Below, in pieces: positions 38,199 through 48,318 of a stretch of DNA of 56,056 nucleotides (position 1 is its first letter; each line of letters starts with the position of its first letter). The stretch is taken from assembly GCA_028707255.1 (NCBI GenBank), contig JAQTUQ010000008.1:1-56056 (forward strand), read 5' to 3'. The translations under genes were made by a program, and so were the position numbers. The notes under the pieces were generated by a model. The model saw only the letters and a program-made list of their open reading frames with translations, searched no databases and was not told the origin of the DNA. This DNA is from Dehalococcoidales bacterium (GTDB taxonomy: Bacteria > Chloroflexota > Dehalococcoidia > Dehalococcoidales > UBA5627).

Positions 38199-38384
38199 TT
38201 ACCAGCTGGCTTTCTTAACTCCCGGAACCTGCCCTGCCAGGGCTAATTTTCTGAAACATATACGGCATACACCGAACATCCTGATATATGCATGCGGTCT
38301 GCCGCATAAACGGCAACGGTTGTGTTGCTGTACGCCGAACTTGGGAGTGCGCTTTGATTTTGCTATTTTAGATTTCTTTGCCAC
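38199..38384 (-). CDS. rpsN: 30S ribosomal protein S14 type Z
   Basis: 61 residues, the short zinc-binding form: [20 protein letters not shown] with Cys 24, 27, 40 and 43. GTG start; abuts the rplE stop with no gap. Usual spc position between L5 and S8. Confidence 0.97.
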   Translation of the reverse strand: MAKKSKIAKSKRTPKFGVQQHNRCRLCGRPHAYIRMFGVCRICFRKLALAGQVPGVKKASW

Positions 38385-38933
38385 TTATTCTTCCTCTTTC
38401 GTAAAAGGCATACCCATCATTTCCAAAAGCTGCCTGCCTTCTTCGTCTGTTCTGGCCTTGGTTACTATGGTAATCTCCAAACCCCTCAACTTATCCACGG
38501 CATCAAAACTGATCTCAGGGAAAACCGTTTGCTCTTTAAATCCGAGTGAATAATTACCAAAACCGTCAAAGCCATACCGCGGCACACCGTTGAATTCCCT
38601 GATACGCGGCAGAACAACATTCATCAGTTTATCGAGGAAATGGTACATCCTTTCGCCGCGCAGCGTTACCTTCAAGCCTATCGGCATCCCCACCCTTAAT
38701 TTAAAGGCGGCAATAGACCTCTTGGAACGGGTAATAACCGGGTGCTGTCCGCAGATAGCTACCAGATCTCTTTCGGCAGCTTCCATCGCCTTGGCATTGG
38801 CAATAGCTTCACCCATACCGATGTTTATAACGACTTTTTCAAGTCGCGGAACACGCATAATATTGGTATATCCGTAGCGTTCCATTAATCCGGGAACGAC
38901 CTCATTCTTATATTTCTCTTTCAGTACCGCCAT
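38385..38933 (-). CDS. rplE: 50S ribosomal protein L5
   Basis: 182 residues, binds 5S r[43 protein letters not shown] and [20 protein letters not shown] identify it (each within family-conserved blocks). Abuts rplX and rpsN. Confidence 0.97.
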   Translation of the reverse strand: MAVLKEKYKNEVVPGLMERYGYTNIMRVPRLEKVVINIGMGEAIANAKAMEAAERDLVAICGQHPVITRSKRSIAAFKLRVGMPIGLKVTLRGERMYHFLDKLMNVVLPRIREFNGVPRYGFDGFGNYSLGFKEQTVFPEISFDAVDKLRGLEITIVTKARTDEEGRQLLEMMGMPFTKEEE

Positions 38934-39245
38934 TTAATCAATCACCTCCTGGCAGGATTTACAGTAACGTACCCTCTTGCCATCCTCCAGGGTTTTAAAA
39001 CCGACACGCACCGGGTTATGACATTTCTCGCAAAGCAGCATGACATTTGAAATATCGATGGATTCTTCACGTTCAATGATTCCGGCCTGTCTTGCCTGAC
39101 CGGTCGGACGGGCATGTCTTTTAATGAAGTTTACACTCTCTACAATAATACGTTTTTTCTTGGGAAAGACAAATCTTACCTTTCCTTTTTTACCCCTGTC
39201 TTTTCCGGCAATTACCAGAACAGTATCGTTTTTTCTGATATTCAT
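38934..39245 (-). CDS. rplX: 50S ribosomal protein L24 (with zinc ribbon)
   Basis: 103 residues. KOW motif region KNDTVLVIAGKDRGKKGKV starts large-subunit assembly. The C-terminal part carries CEKCHNP and YCKSCQE, a four-Cys ribbon seen in some bacterial L24 proteins. Confidence 0.96.
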   Translation of the reverse strand: MNIRKNDTVLVIAGKDRGKKGKVRFVFPKKKRIIVESVNFIKRHARPTGQARQAGIIEREESIDISNVMLLCEKCHNPVRVGFKTLEDGKRVRYCKSCQEVID

Positions 39246-39261
39246 TTCTACAAATAACTCC

Positions 39262-39630
39262 CTATAATACCTCTGGTGCCAGCGAGATAATCTTGGTAAA
39301 ATTCTTATCTCTCAGTTCCCGGGCTACCGGGCCAAAGATTCTGGTCCCTTTGGGATTGCTTTCATCAGCAAGTATAACTGCCGCATTTTCATCGAACTTT
39401 ATATATGAACCATCCGGACGCCTGTAGGGACATGCACAGCGCACAACTACCGCCTTTACCACTTCCCCTGCTTTTACCTGGGCTTCGGGAATAGATTTTT
39501 TGACCGCTGCGACGATTATATCTCCAGCTACGGCATACTTTCTTCCCGTACCACCCAACACATTAATGCACATCAATTGTCTGGCGCCGGTATTATCTGC
39601 AACTTTAAGTCTGGTATAGGTTTGAATCAT
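39262..39630 (-). CDS. rplN: 50S ribosomal protein L14
   Basis: 122 residues. [20 protein letters not shown], the [17 protein letters not shown] block and [17 protein letters not shown] are canonical (shown in part). Confidence 0.97.
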   Translation of the reverse strand: MIQTYTRLKVADNTGARQLMCINVLGGTGRKYAVAGDIIVAAVKKSIPEAQVKAGEVVKAVVVRCACPYRRPDGSYIKFDENAAVILADESNPKGTRIFGPVARELRDKNFTKIISLAPEVL

Positions 39631-39645
39631 TTAAGTATATCCCTT

Positions 39646-39927
39646 TTAGATAATTTCTTGAGGTTTAACCTCGGCCACTTCTTTCCTGGTTATTATTTCC
39701 GACACCCTCCACCTTTTCTCTTTGGAAAGAGGACGCGTCTCGATTATTTTAACCTTGTCACCCAATTTACAGGTATTGTTCTCGTCGTGGACCTTGTATT
39801 TGACCACTTTCTTTATTGTCTTGTTATATAACGGATGATGTTTCAATGTCTCGATTGCAACAATCACCGTTTTATCCATCTTAACGCCAACTACGTGGCC
39901 AACCCTGACTTTCTTGTTAGTTTCCAT
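39646..39927 (-). CDS. rpsQ: 30S ribosomal protein S17
   Basis: 93 residues. OB-fold protein: [37 protein letters not shown] and [18 protein letters not shown]. Ten bases after rpmC. Confidence 0.96.
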   Translation of the reverse strand: METNKKVRVGHVVGVKMDKTVIVAIETLKHHPLYNKTIKKVVKYKVHDENNTCKLGDKVKIIETRPLSKEKRWRVSEIITRKEVAEVKPQEII

Positions 39928-39936
39928 AGGTCTTTC

Positions 39937-40134
39937 CTACCTTATCCCCAGTTCCCTTTCACGTATAATTGTTTTTAACAGAGCGATCTCTTTCTTAGCC
40001 CTGGGGGGCTCGCGATGATTCTTCAACTGCTTGGTCGCAGCCTGAAAACGCAGGGTAAAGAACTCTTTGTAAGCTTCATCCAGCTTCTTTTTTAATTCCT
40101 CATCCCCGAGAGCTCGTAATTCCTTAGCTTTCAA
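39937..40134 (-). CDS. rpmC: 50S ribosomal protein L29
   Basis: 65 residues, two helices: [36 protein letters not shown] and the conserved [15 protein letters not shown] start; overlaps the end of rplP by 11 bases. Confidence 0.96.
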   Translation of the reverse strand: MKAKELRALGDEELKKKLDEAYKEFFTLRFQAATKQLKNHREPPRAKKEIALLKTIIRERELGIR

Positions 40135-40588
40135 CTTGAGTTAACTCCTTTTGTTCCGAGTCGGTAACAGTTTCGATACCGCTGTCTTTAACCAGGAACT
40201 TGGTATGAATCGGCAGTTTATGTGCTGCAAGGCGCATTGCCTCCTTGGCTAAATCCTCGGGAACCCCACCCAGTTCGAATAATATTCTCCCCGGTTTAAC
40301 AACGGCTACCCAATGGTCGGGAGAGCCCTTACCGCCCCCCTGCCTGGTTTCGGCCGGTTTGGCAGTAACGGGATGATCAGGGAAAATACGTATCCACACC
40401 TTACCACCACGACGAATGTATCGAACCATGGCACGCCTGGCAGCTTCAATCTGCCTGCTGGTGATCCATGCCGGCTCCACCGCCTGTAATCCAAAATCTC
40501 CAAATAATATCGTCGCTCCAGCATGCGCTCTGCCACGACGGTGTCCTTTATGACTTTTGCGGTATTTCACCCGTTTCGGTTGTAACAT
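40124..40588 (-). CDS. rplP: 50S ribosomal protein L16
   Basis: 154 residues. [56 protein letters not shown] and the [11 protein letters not shown] end. The tail of about 15 residues ([19 protein letters not shown], in part) is longer than in E. coli and overlaps rpmC. Confidence 0.97.
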   Translation of the reverse strand: MLQPKRVKYRKSHKGHRRGRAHAGATILFGDFGLQAVEPAWITSRQIEAARRAMVRYIRRGGKVWIRIFPDHPVTAKPAETRQGGGKGSPDHWVAVVKPGRILFELGGVPEDLAKEAMRLAAHKLPIHTKFLVKDSGIETVTDSEQKELTQVES

Positions 40589-40619
40589 TGGTCTCCCCTC
40601 TATCTATCAAATTCGGAGG

Positions 40620-41633
40620 CTAAGCCTCTTCATTTGCTTCCTTTTTCTTTGCTCTTGTCTTGACCGGTTTTTCGATTGTTTCTTCAGCAGTATCCTTTTT
40701 CTTTTCTTTCTTTACCGGTTTTTCGACTACTTCTTCAACATTTTCCTCAGTCTTGGTTTTCCGCTTCGCTTTCGGTTTGTCGGCCTCTACCGTATCCGCG
40801 ACAGGCGCTTCTTCGGTCACCTTTTCTCCGGACTCTTCTGTCTTTTCAACTGCCTTGGCTTTTACAGCCCTTTTAGCCTTCGGTTTTTCCTCTGTCTCCG
40901 CTGCAGCTACGGTCTCTTCACCTGCTTTTGAAACGACTTCCTCCTCATTCATATCCGGCTCACCGATTATACCGAACGGAGATTCTTCAATTACATCGCT
41001 GGGGATTTCAGGAAGAACATCTCCCCTGTATATCCATACTTTTATACCAATGCGCCCCATCGTTGTATGAGCTTCGGTAAAGCCGTAATCCACATCAGCT
41101 CTCAATGTATGCAGGGGAACTCTTCCCTGGTGCATCATCTGGCTGCGAGCAATTTCAGCGCCCGCCAGCCTGCCCGAGCATTTTATTTTCATACCGAGAG
41201 CACCGGCCTGTAAGGTACGAAAGATTGCCTGTTTCATAGCTCTGCGATAAGCGATACGACGCTCAATTTGTTCAGCTATGGACCTGGCTACCAGATAAGC
41301 ATCCAGTTCGGGTTGCCTGATTTCCTGTATATTCAATTGTATCTTTTTATCGATAAGTGATTCCAGAAACCGCCTGACTTCATCAACTCTCTGTCCGCCG
41401 CGCCCGATAACAATACCGGGACGTGCCGTGTATATCGTTACCGCTACCTTGCTCGCCTGACGTTCAATCTCTACCAGCGAAACCCCGGCTTCGGAGTATC
41501 TGTCACGAACAGCCTGGCGGATTTTAACATCTTCCTGCAAGAAATCCGCATAGTGTTTATCGGCATACCATTTAGCCTGCCAATCACGAGTGGTACCAAT
41601 TCTAAACCCGAATGGATGAACCTTACGTCCCAT
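40620..41633 (-). CDS. rpsC: 30S ribosomal protein S3 with long charged C-terminal tail
   Basis: 337 residues, about 100 more than E. coli S3. The core is ordinary: N-terminal GRKVHPFGFRIGTTRDWQAK, the KH domain with PGIVIGRGGQRVDEVR and the C-terminal AGALGMKIKCSGRLAGAEIA. From about residue 225 a tail of low-complexity Lys/Glu/Ala sequence follows, with repeated KPKAKR (twice) and EKPVK (twice) units. The tail would sit near the mRNA entry tunnel. Shares one base with the rplV stop. Confidence 0.96.
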   Translation of the reverse strand: MGRKVHPFGFRIGTTRDWQAKWYADKHYADFLQEDVKIRQAVRDRYSEAGVSLVEIERQASKVAVTIYTARPGIVIGRGGQRVDEVRRFLESLIDKKIQLNIQEIRQPELDAYLVARSIAEQIERRIAYRRAMKQAIFRTLQAGALGMKIKCSGRLAGAEIARSQMMHQGRVPLHTLRADVDYGFTEAHTTMGRIGIKVWIYRGDVLPEIPSDVIEESPFGIIGEPDMNEEEVVSKAGEETVAAAETEEKPKAKRAVKAKAVEKTEESGEKVTEEAPVADTVEADKPKAKRKTKTEENVEEVVEKPVKKEKKKDTAEETIEKPVKTRAKKKEANEEA

Positions 41634-41971
41634 TAAGCCTCCTGCTCCGCAACAATAACGGTAATGTGGCTAGATCTTTTCTTAAAGCGAGCTGCTCTTC
41701 CTCTAGCCGATGCGCGAAATCTTCGTATACTCTTTGCTTCGTCCGCGTATATAGTTACGACCTTTAATTCCGCAGGGTCCAGATGGAAATTGTTTTCAGC
41801 ATTGGCCGCCGCTGACTTTACAGCCTTAGCCACTATAACTGCCTGCGGTGTCGGTGCGAACTTCAATATGTTAAGGGCATCCTCAACCTTCTTCCCTCGC
41901 ACCATATCGATAAGCAGCCTCACTTTACGAGGCGATAATCCTGTATTTCTGGATACTGCTTTAATTCTCAT
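41633..41971 (-). CDS. rplV: 50S ribosomal protein L22
   Basis: 112 residues. GLSPRKVRLLIDMVRGKKVE and the tunnel loop and end RRFRASARGRAARFKKRSSH. Lines the exit tunnel. Usual place between S19 and S3. Confidence 0.97.
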   Translation of the reverse strand: MRIKAVSRNTGLSPRKVRLLIDMVRGKKVEDALNILKFAPTPQAVIVAKAVKSAAANAENNFHLDPAELKVVTIYADEAKSIRRFRASARGRAARFKKRSSHITVIVAEQEA

Positions 41972-42001
41972 AATTAAACCCTGTTTAAAACCTTAAATCA
42001 T

Positions 42002-42283
42002 TTATTTTTTAGCAGATTTATCTGCTTTAGATACATGTCCCCTGAAAGTTCTTGTGGGAGCAAATTCACCCAGTTTATGCCCGACCATATTTTCCGTAAC
42101 AAAGATAGGCACATGCCTTCGCCCGTCGTATACTCCTATATTCAGCCCTACCATCTCAGGCAGTATAGTGGAACTGCGCGCCCATGTTTTTATCAGTACC
42201 TTTTGTTTCGAGGCATTTGCCGCTTCAACCTTCTTCATTAGTTTGGCATTAACGGCAGGCCCCTTTTTTATTGATCTAGACAT
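42002..42283 (-). CDS. rpsS: 30S ribosomal protein S19
   Basis: 93 residues. [40 protein letters not shown] and [15 protein letters not shown] are canonical. Binds 16S with S13 at the head. Confidence 0.97.
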   Translation of the reverse strand: MSRSIKKGPAVNAKLMKKVEAANASKQKVLIKTWARSSTILPEMVGLNIGVYDGRRHVPIFVTENMVGHKLGEFAPTRTFRGHVSKADKSAKK

Positions 42284-42288
42284 ATTTC

Positions 42289-43116
42289 TTATTTACCTCG
42301 ACGTTTAACAATCATCTTATCAGAAGACTTGGATTTTCTGGTCTTGTAACCCAGAGCCGGTTTCCCCCAAGGAGTCTTGGGACCGGGCATGCCGATAGGC
42401 GACCTGCCTTCACCGCCTCCATGCGGATGGTCACGAGGAGTCATTGCCGAACCCCTGACAGTCGGGCGCCAGCCCATAAGCCGTTTTCTGCCCGCTTTAC
42501 CCAGTTTGATGTTCTGATGGTCTACATTACCCACCTGTCCGATGGTTGCCATACAATCACTGCTGACGCGGCGCATCTCACCGGAAGGCAAGCGCAGCAA
42601 AGTATAATCGCCTTCTTTTGCCATAAGCTGTGCCGCAGCACCTGCGCTGCGAACCATTTTTGCTCCGCCGCCGGCAACCAGTTCTATATTGTGAATCATT
42701 GTACCACCAGGCATAAATCTCAATGACATAGCATTCCCCGGTTTGAACTCGGCTCCTTCACCGGTGTTGATGACATCGTTAACCCCAAGTCCGATGGGAG
42801 ACAATATATATCTTTTTTCGCCATCTGCATAAAATATAAGCGCCAGATAAGCGGAACGACCCGGATCATATTCTATGGCTGCCACCCTGCCGGGAACACC
42901 GATTTTATCTCTTTTAAAATCTACAATACGAATACGGTGCTTCATACCGCCGCCGCGATGTCTGACCGTTAACTTTCCCTGGTTATTTCTTCCTCCACTC
43001 TTCTTTACGGACAACAGCAGCGATTTTTCGGGCTTGCTCTTGGTTATTTCCTCAAAGCTTGCTCCGGTCATGTTGCGTCTGCCCGGGGAAGTTGGATTAT
43101 ATGATTTAAGTGCCAC
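42289..43116 (-). CDS. rplB: 50S ribosomal protein L2
   Basis: 275 residues. Near the peptidyl transferase centre. [37 protein letters not shown] and the conserved [20 protein letters not shown], including the catalytically placed His in [11 protein letters not shown] start. Confidence 0.97.
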   Translation of the reverse strand: MALKSYNPTSPGRRNMTGASFEEITKSKPEKSLLLSVKKSGGRNNQGKLTVRHRGGGMKHRIRIVDFKRDKIGVPGRVAAIEYDPGRSAYLALIFYADGEKRYILSPIGLGVNDVINTGEGAEFKPGNAMSLRFMPGGTMIHNIELVAGGGAKMVRSAGAAAQLMAKEGDYTLLRLPSGEMRRVSSDCMATIGQVGNVDHQNIKLGKAGRKRLMGWRPTVRGSAMTPRDHPHGGGEGRSPIGMPGPKTPWGKPALGYKTRKSKSSDKMIVKRRGK

Positions 43117-43131
43117 TTCTATATAATCTCC

Positions 43132-43416
43132 TTAAACACCTTCGAATAGTTCTATCTTATCACCGGGTTGAAGAGTAACGATAGCTTTCTTCCAGGCAGA
43201 TTCCGTTACTGTACGATTGCCCATTCTTCTCTGCCTGCCGGATACCCTGATTATGTTTACAGATAATACTTTAACCTTGAAGGCGGCTTCGACAGCCTGC
43301 TTTATCTGCGGTTTCGTCGCTTTATCGGCTACTTTAAAAACATACTTGCCTTCGGCCTGTAATATAGTACCTTTTTCCGTTATCGCTGGTTCGCGTAACA
43401 CTTCATACAAATGCAT
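43132..43416 (-). CDS. rplW: 50S ribosomal protein L23
   Basis: 94 residues from ATG 43416 behind AAGGAGG; the frame opens further to 43440 inside rplD but that would translate the ribosome site. YEVLREPAITEKGTILQAEG, VKVLSVNIIRVSGRQRRMGN. It is the docking site for trigger factor and SRP at the tunnel exit. Confidence 0.95.
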   Translation of the reverse strand: MHLYEVLREPAITEKGTILQAEGKYVFKVADKATKPQIKQAVEAAFKVKVLSVNIIRVSGRQRRMGNRTVTESAWKKAIVTLQPGDKIELFEGV

Positions 43417-43418
43417 TT

Positions 43419-44051
43419 CTAGTCGCCCTCCTTGCCCCATAACTGCTCTACCTGGCGAACCGCCGCTTCGGTCAGTAGCAGTACTTTATGGGAAGTCATA
43501 TCGACTACATTCAACAGATTGGCGGGCACCATTTTTACATCAGGTATATTACGCGCCGACTTGATTACGTTCAATTTCATTTCGCCGGTGGCAACAAGCG
43601 CCGATTTATCGATATTTAAAGCCGATAATACCTTTGCCATCTCTTTTGTTTTAGGCTCGGAAAAATCAAGGTCTTCAAGAATTATCAGTTCATTATCCTT
43701 AAGCTTTGCCGAGAGGACGCTCCTGATAGCCAGGCGGCGCATCTTCTTCGGCATCGACTGTTGATAGCTCCTCGGTTTCGGACCGAATATTACGCCGCCT
43801 CCGCGACGTAGCGGAGATTTAGCATTGCCGGCGCGTGCATTGCCGGTATGTTTCTGACGATAGAGTTTCCGGTTGCTTCCGGCTACTTCACCGCGAGTCT
43901 TGGTGCATGCCGTTCCCTGGCGCGCATTCGCTAACTGCCTGACGACAGCCTGATGAACTACTGCCTCATTAAAAGGTACAGTAAAGACATCATCGCTGAC
44001 ATCAATTTGTTTAATTACTTCCCCTGCCATACTGTAAACTGGAATCTGCAT
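43419..44051 (-). CDS. rplD: 50S ribosomal protein L4
   Basis: 210 residues. The tunnel loop is seen as QGTACTKTRGEVAGSNRKLY and GNARAGNAKSPLRRGGGVIF; the C-terminus has LNVVDMTSHKVLLLTEAAV. In other bacteria L4 represses the S10 operon. Two bases before rplW. Confidence 0.96.
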   Translation of the reverse strand: MQIPVYSMAGEVIKQIDVSDDVFTVPFNEAVVHQAVVRQLANARQGTACTKTRGEVAGSNRKLYRQKHTGNARAGNAKSPLRRGGGVIFGPKPRSYQQSMPKKMRRLAIRSVLSAKLKDNELIILEDLDFSEPKTKEMAKVLSALNIDKSALVATGEMKLNVIKSARNIPDVKMVPANLLNVVDMTSHKVLLLTEAAVRQVEQLWGKEGD

Positions 44052-44054
44052 ATC

Positions 44055-44672
44055 TTATTTACCTGATTTCCCTATAAGTATTATTCCGTTATTTGCACCG
44101 GGAACAGCTCCTCTTACCACGAGGATATTGCGTTCGGCATCAGCTTTGACGACCACCAGGTTGCGAGCCGTAACCCTCTGGTTTCCCATTCGTCCTGCCA
44201 TGCGCATACCTTTTTTAACTCTTCCCGGAGTAGTACCCGAACCGATTGAACCGGGTGCTCTGTGCCTATCGGACTGACCGTGCGTCTTGGGACCGCCCGC
44301 GAAGCCATGGCGCTTTACCACGCCGGCAAACCCCTTGCCCTTCGATATCCCGATAACATCTACGGTATCTCCCGGTTGGAACATGCTGACATCAGCTTTA
44401 TCGCCGATATTGATGCCCTCGATTTCATCCATTCTGAATTCCCTCAGACAGCTAAATTCACCAGTTCCCTTAAGGTGCCCCTTCACAGGGGAACTCAGTT
44501 TCTTAGCTTTTCCGTAACCGAGCTGAACGGCATTATAGCCTTCCTTCCCGACGGTTTTTACCTGTACCACCGCACACGGGCTGGCATCGATAACGGTAAC
44601 CGCCTCAGCTACGCCGTCTTCTCTGAATAGTTGGGTCATCCCTAATTTGCGTCCGATAATTCCCTGTATCAT
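44055..44672 (-). CDS. rplC: 50S ribosomal protein L3
   Basis: 205 residues. Starts [19 protein letters not shown]; the conserved [20 protein letters not shown] and [19 protein letters not shown] are seen. Usual S10 operon position. Confidence 0.97.
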   Translation of the reverse strand: MIQGIIGRKLGMTQLFREDGVAEAVTVIDASPCAVVQVKTVGKEGYNAVQLGYGKAKKLSSPVKGHLKGTGEFSCLREFRMDEIEGINIGDKADVSMFQPGDTVDVIGISKGKGFAGVVKRHGFAGGPKTHGQSDRHRAPGSIGSGTTPGRVKKGMRMAGRMGNQRVTARNLVVVKADAERNILVVRGAVPGANNGIILIGKSGK

Positions 44673-44686
44673 AATTTATTACTCTT

Positions 44687-44995
44687 CTATAACTTAATAT
44701 CTATGGAAACGCCCGACGGTAAATTTAAATTTGTCAGGGCATCTATGGTCTTGGAAGTGGTTTCGACTATGTCTATAAGTCTCTTGTGAGTTCTCATTTC
44801 GAAGGCTTCCTGTGAATCCTTGTCGATAAAGGAAGAGCGTATGACGCTGAACCTTCTTATGCGGGTAGGCAGAGGAACCGGACCGACGGTAACCGCTCCG
44901 GTTCTTTCCAGAGCGCCGACTATCTGTTGCGCTGCCTGATCCAGTATTTTATGATCGAAACCCTTCAGCTTAATTCTTATTTTCTGTTTTGCCAT
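44687..44995 (-). CDS. rpsJ: 30S ribosomal protein S10 / NusE
   Basis: 102 residues. [39 protein letters not shown] and [14 protein letters not shown]. Also part of the NusB-boxA antitermination complex, which matters for the boxA-like site in the rRNA leader. Follows fusA by 22 bases with no separate EF-Tu gene between, so tuf lies elsewhere. Confidence 0.97.
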   Translation of the reverse strand: MAKQKIRIKLKGFDHKILDQAAQQIVGALERTGAVTVGPVPLPTRIRRFSVIRSSFIDKDSQEAFEMRTHKRLIDIVETTSKTIDALTNLNLPSGVSIDIKL

Positions 44996-45017
44996 TTATA
45001 TTTTGCTCCAGATCTAG

Positions 45018-47102
45018 CTAACTTTCCCCGGCGAGCTTAGATTTTAACTCGCTGGCTAATTGAGCCGGCATCTCTTGATACCGGAAGAATTCCATAGAAT
45101 GTGTCGCCCTGCCCTGTGTCATTGACCTGAGGCTGGTAGTATAACCGAATACCTCTGACAGAGGAACGTGGCAACGAATCGTCATAGTATCCCCGAAAGT
45201 TTCTATATTGTCAACGTTACCCCTGCGGGAACTGATATCCCCGATTATATCACCGAGGAACTGCCCCGGAGTAACCACTTCCAACTTCATTAAAGGTTCC
45301 AGTATTATAGGCTTGCCCTTCTTTACACCGTCCTTGAAAGCCATCGAACCAGCCATTTTGAACGCCATTTCCGAAGAGTCCACCTCGTGGTAACTGCCGT
45401 CATATAAACTTACCTTAATATCAACAACCGGATACCCGGCTACCCCGCCCGTCTCGACGGCCTCACGAATGCCCTGTTCGGCAGCCACAATATACGCCTT
45501 GGATAATACGCCGCCTTTTATGGTATCCACAAACTGGAAACCGCCGCCGCAGTCAAGGGGCTCCATTTCAATACGGACGTGACCGTATTGACCGTGACCG
45601 CCGGACTGTCTGACAAACTTGCCTTCAGCCTTAACGGGGACAGTAATGGTTTCTTTGTAGGCGACTCTCGGCTGCCCGACCTGGGCTTCAACCTTATATT
45701 CGCTTAGTAAACGGCTTACGATAACTTCGAGATGGAGTTCACCCATGCCGGAAATTACCGTTTGCCCGGTTTCGTCATCAAATTTAACTTTAAAAGTAGG
45801 ATCTTCCTCGGTCATTTTTTGCAGCGCTTCGCCCAATTTATCTCTGTCAGCCCTTGTTTTCGGCTCAATAGCTACCGAGATTACCGGTACAGGGAACTTG
45901 ATGGATTCCAGTAAAACCTGGTTTGACATATCGCATAAAGTATCCCCTGTAAAAGTATCCTTGAGACCCATAGCTGCTACAATCGAACCGGTATCGGTCT
46001 CATCTATTTCTTCATGGCGATTGGCATGCATTAAAAGTAAGCGTCCGATACGCTCTTTCCTGCCACGCGTTGAATTGTAAACCTGTGCCCCTGCCTTTAT
46101 CTTTCCGGAATAAACCCTCAGGTAAACCAGACGCCCGACAAAGGGGTCGGCTACGACTTTAAAAGCCAGAGCCGCAAAGGGGGCATCATCCTGAACAGGG
46201 CAAACAATCTCTTCGCCGGTGGATGGTTTCTTTCCCTCTACCGGAGGCATATCCAGAGGCGAGGGCAAATAAGCCTTCACCGCATCCAAAAGCAAGGTAA
46301 CCCCTTTATTCTTCAGAGCGCTGCCGCATAAAATCGGAATAGCTTTATTTGCCAGCGTAACTCTTCTGATAGCAGACCCGATATCGGAAGCAGAGATTTC
46401 AACTCCGTCCAAGTATAAATTCATTATATTATCGTCAAATTCCGATAGACTTTCAATAAGTTCATGCCTGTATTCTTCCAGTCGGGCTTTCTCATTCTCG
46501 GGAATATCCACTTCCTGGGGCTGGTCATCCGGTTTTCCGCTCATAAACCAGGCTTTCTTCTCGATGATATCAATGATACCTTTATATGTATCCTCTTTTC
46601 CCATCGGAAGCTGTATTACAAGGGGTTTAGCTTTCAGCCGGTCTTTAATCATGGAGACACAACGCTCAAAGTTAGCCCCTATTCTGTCCATTTTATTAAC
46701 GAAACAGACTCTGGGAACCTGATACCTGTCTGCCTGTCTCCAAACCGTCTCGGATTGTGCCTCAACACCGGCTACTCCATCAAAAACAACCACTCCACCA
46801 TCGAGCACCCTGAGACTGCGCTCGACCTCGGCAGTAAAATCCACATGCCCCGGAGTATCGATGATATTAATGCGGATATCCTTCCAATGGCATGTAGTGG
46901 CAGCCGAAGTTATGGTAATACCCCTGGCGCGTTCCTGTTCCATCCAATCCATTACCGCGGTACCCTCATGGGTTTCGCCTATTTTATAAGTTCTGCCCGT
47001 GAAATAGAGTATCCTCTCGGTGACGGTGGTTTTACCAGCATCGATATGGGCTATAATCCCTATATTACGTATTTTATCTAAAGGAAAACTTCTGGAAGAC
47101 AT
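45018..47102 (-). CDS. fusA: Elongation factor G
   Basis: 694 residues from ATG 47102, the standard length. G motifs [18 protein letters not shown] and NKMD, the switch [15 protein letters not shown], and domain [15 protein letters not shown] are intact; the C-terminal [16 protein letters not shown]-like segment is present as [15 protein letters not shown]. The frame opens to 47210, but that would add 36 residues not found in EF-G and would skip the AAAGGAA site before 47102. Confidence 0.96.
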   Translation of the reverse strand: MSSRSFPLDKIRNIGIIAHIDAGKTTVTERILYFTGRTYKIGETHEGTAVMDWMEQERARGITITSAATTCHWKDIRINIIDTPGHVDFTAEVERSLRVLDGGVVVFDGVAGVEAQSETVWRQADRYQVPRVCFVNKMDRIGANFERCVSMIKDRLKAKPLVIQLPMGKEDTYKGIIDIIEKKAWFMSGKPDDQPQEVDIPENEKARLEEYRHELIESLSEFDDNIMNLYLDGVEISASDIGSAIRRVTLANKAIPILCGSALKNKGVTLLLDAVKAYLPSPLDMPPVEGKKPSTGEEIVCPVQDDAPFAALAFKVVADPFVGRLVYLRVYSGKIKAGAQVYNSTRGRKERIGRLLLMHANRHEEIDETDTGSIVAAMGLKDTFTGDTLCDMSNQVLLESIKFPVPVISVAIEPKTRADRDKLGEALQKMTEEDPTFKVKFDDETGQTVISGMGELHLEVIVSRLLSEYKVEAQVGQPRVAYKETITVPVKAEGKFVRQSGGHGQYGHVRIEMEPLDCGGGFQFVDTIKGGVLSKAYIVAAEQGIREAVETGGVAGYPVVDIKVSLYDGSYHEVDSSEMAFKMAGSMAFKDGVKKGKPIILEPLMKLEVVTPGQFLGDIIGDISSRRGNVDNIETFGDTMTIRCHVPLSEVFGYTTSLRSMTQGRATHSMEFFRYQEMPAQLASELKSKLAGES

Positions 47103-47190
47103 ACTTGTGGTTCCTTTTTTTAACTCCGCTGCTGTCTGCTCTTTATTTATTTCTTCTTTAATATTTAATGTGGTTGTAATCCCCAAATCA

Positions 47191-47661
47191 TCACCATCTA
47201 TAGTGTGCAAAAGCTCTGTTGGCTTCCGCCATCTTATGAGTATCTTCTCTTTTCTTTACCGCGGCACCCTGCCCCTTGGAAGCATCGATAAGTTCCGCTG
47301 CCAGTTTTTCCGCCATCGATTTACCCGACCGTGCCCTGGCTGATTTTAATATCCACCTGATGGCAAGAGCCGTATTTCTGCCCGGTCTGACTTCCACGGG
47401 AACCTGGTAAGTGGCACCGCCTACACGGCGAGGTTTTACCTCGAGTAACGGAGTAGCATTGCGCAAACCCATCTCCATAACAGCGACAGGTTCTTTGTCC
47501 TCTCGTTCGCCTATAATATCAAGCGCATCATAGACCACACGCTCAGCGGTAGTCTTTTTGCCGCCGATCATTACCTTATTTACCAACCTGCTGATCATTA
47601 CGTTATTAAATTTGGAATCAGGTTGAACTTCTTTTCTCTTAACAACTGCCCGCCTTGGCAT
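47191..47661 (-). CDS. rpsG: 30S ribosomal protein S7
   Basis: 156 residues, head assembly protein. [39 protein letters not shown] and the end [18 protein letters not shown]. In other bacteria it represses the str operon. Spaced 88 bases from the fusA start, the largest gap in the block. Confidence 0.97.
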   Translation of the reverse strand: MPRRAVVKRKEVQPDSKFNNVMISRLVNKVMIGGKKTTAERVVYDALDIIGEREDKEPVAVMEMGLRNATPLLEVKPRRVGGATYQVPVEVRPGRNTALAIRWILKSARARSGKSMAEKLAAELIDASKGQGAAVKKREDTHKMAEANRAFAHYRW

Positions 47662-47673
47662 GCTTCCTCCTAA

Positions 47674-48102
47674 CTAGGCTCCCTTAGCTTTCTTTTCCCG
47701 TTTGCTGCCGTATTTACTGCGGCCCTGCTTACGGTTAGCTACGCCACTGGTATCCAGTGTCCCTCTTACAATATGATAGCGGACACCGGGTAAATCCGGA
47801 ACACGTCCGCCACGAATAAGTACTACAGAATGCTCTTGCAGTTCATGACCCTCGCCGGGGATATAAGCTGTAACTTCCATATGATTGGTAAGCTTGACTC
47901 TGGCAATTTTACGTAAAGCAGAATTAGGCTTTTTCGGGGTAGTGGTCTTTACCTGCAAGCAAACACCGCGTTTCTGAGGAGAACCGGCCCCTTTAACCAT
48001 CCTGTTTTTCAATGAATTATAGGTAAACCTAAGAGCCGGTGTCCTGGTCTTCTTAGTACCCTTTGCGCGTCCTTTTCTTACTAACTGATTTACTGTGGGC
48101 AA
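47674..48102 (-). CDS. rpsL: 30S ribosomal protein S12
   Basis: 142 residues from TTG 48102, which gives the family start [12 protein letters not shown] and follows AAGGGGG by five bases; a TTG at 48120 would translate that site. [13 protein letters not shown] has the usual Lys (E. coli K43). At the second streptomycin-related site, E. coli GGRVKDLPG, this protein reads GGRVPDLPG, so K88 is replaced by Pro. The insertion before GSPQKRGVC is shared with Firmicutes-type S12. First gene of the minus-strand block. Confidence 0.96.
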   Translation of the reverse strand: MPTVNQLVRKGRAKGTKKTRTPALRFTYNSLKNRMVKGAGSPQKRGVCLQVKTTTPKKPNSALRKIARVKLTNHMEVTAYIPGEGHELQEHSVVLIRGGRVPDLPGVRYHIVRGTLDTSGVANRKQGRSKYGSKREKKAKGA

Positions 48103-48128
48103 CTTATCCCCCTTAGCCAAACAATTTC

Positions 48129-48155
48129 AAAGGATGAGCTTTTGGCTCATCCTTT
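48129..48155 (-). promoter_or_regulatory. 11-bp hairpin in the rpsL leader
   Basis: AAAGGATGAGC and GCTCATCCTTT, perfect stem, 5-base loop, ending 26 bases before the rpsL start codon. No T-run follows on the minus strand (GAAATTGTTTGG), so it is not a terminator. It could be an autoregulatory, processing or ribosome-access element; function unknown. Confidence 0.55.
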
Positions 48156-48227
48156 ACTCGCCAATCTAATCGGCCAGAAAATTATCCAGCCAATTACAAA
48201 TGCTGAGGTGGCTAGCAACAGCATTTT

Positions 48228-48257
48228 AGTCTAACACAGGGACGAACCCTGTGTCAA
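48228..48257 (-). promoter_or_regulatory. Promoter of the str/S10/spc/alpha block
   Basis: On the minus strand TTGACA (48257-48252), 18 bases, TAGACT (48233-48228), with TG just upstream of the -10. Perfect -35, weak -10. Gives a leader of about 120 bases before rpsL. Confidence 0.6.
48234..48254. promoter_or_regulatory. Operator-like inverted repeat within the promoter spacer
   Basis: ACACAGGG, 5 bases, CCCTGTGT: a perfect 8-bp inverted repeat that overlaps the -35 and occupies the spacer of the minus-strand promoter. The position is that of a repressor site; the binding factor is unknown. Confidence 0.5.
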
Positions 48258-48318
48258 TAACCTTGAGCTCGTAAATATTTAAATAATCAAGAGATATGAT
48301 AGCAGAAAATACCCTTCC

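Larger units (their letters stand above)
48103..48318. other. Divergent control region, ribosomal side
   Basis: Holds the leader of the str/S10 block with an 11-bp hairpin (48129-48155), a promoter (48228-48257) and an operator-like inverted repeat (48234-48254). No gene. Beyond it lies the aro leader (48319-48595). Confidence 0.75.

Noticed and set aside
47103-47210. 36-residue N-terminal extension of EF-G
   Set aside because: ATG 47102 follows a good ribosome site and gives the standard EF-G start; the extension resembles no EF-G.
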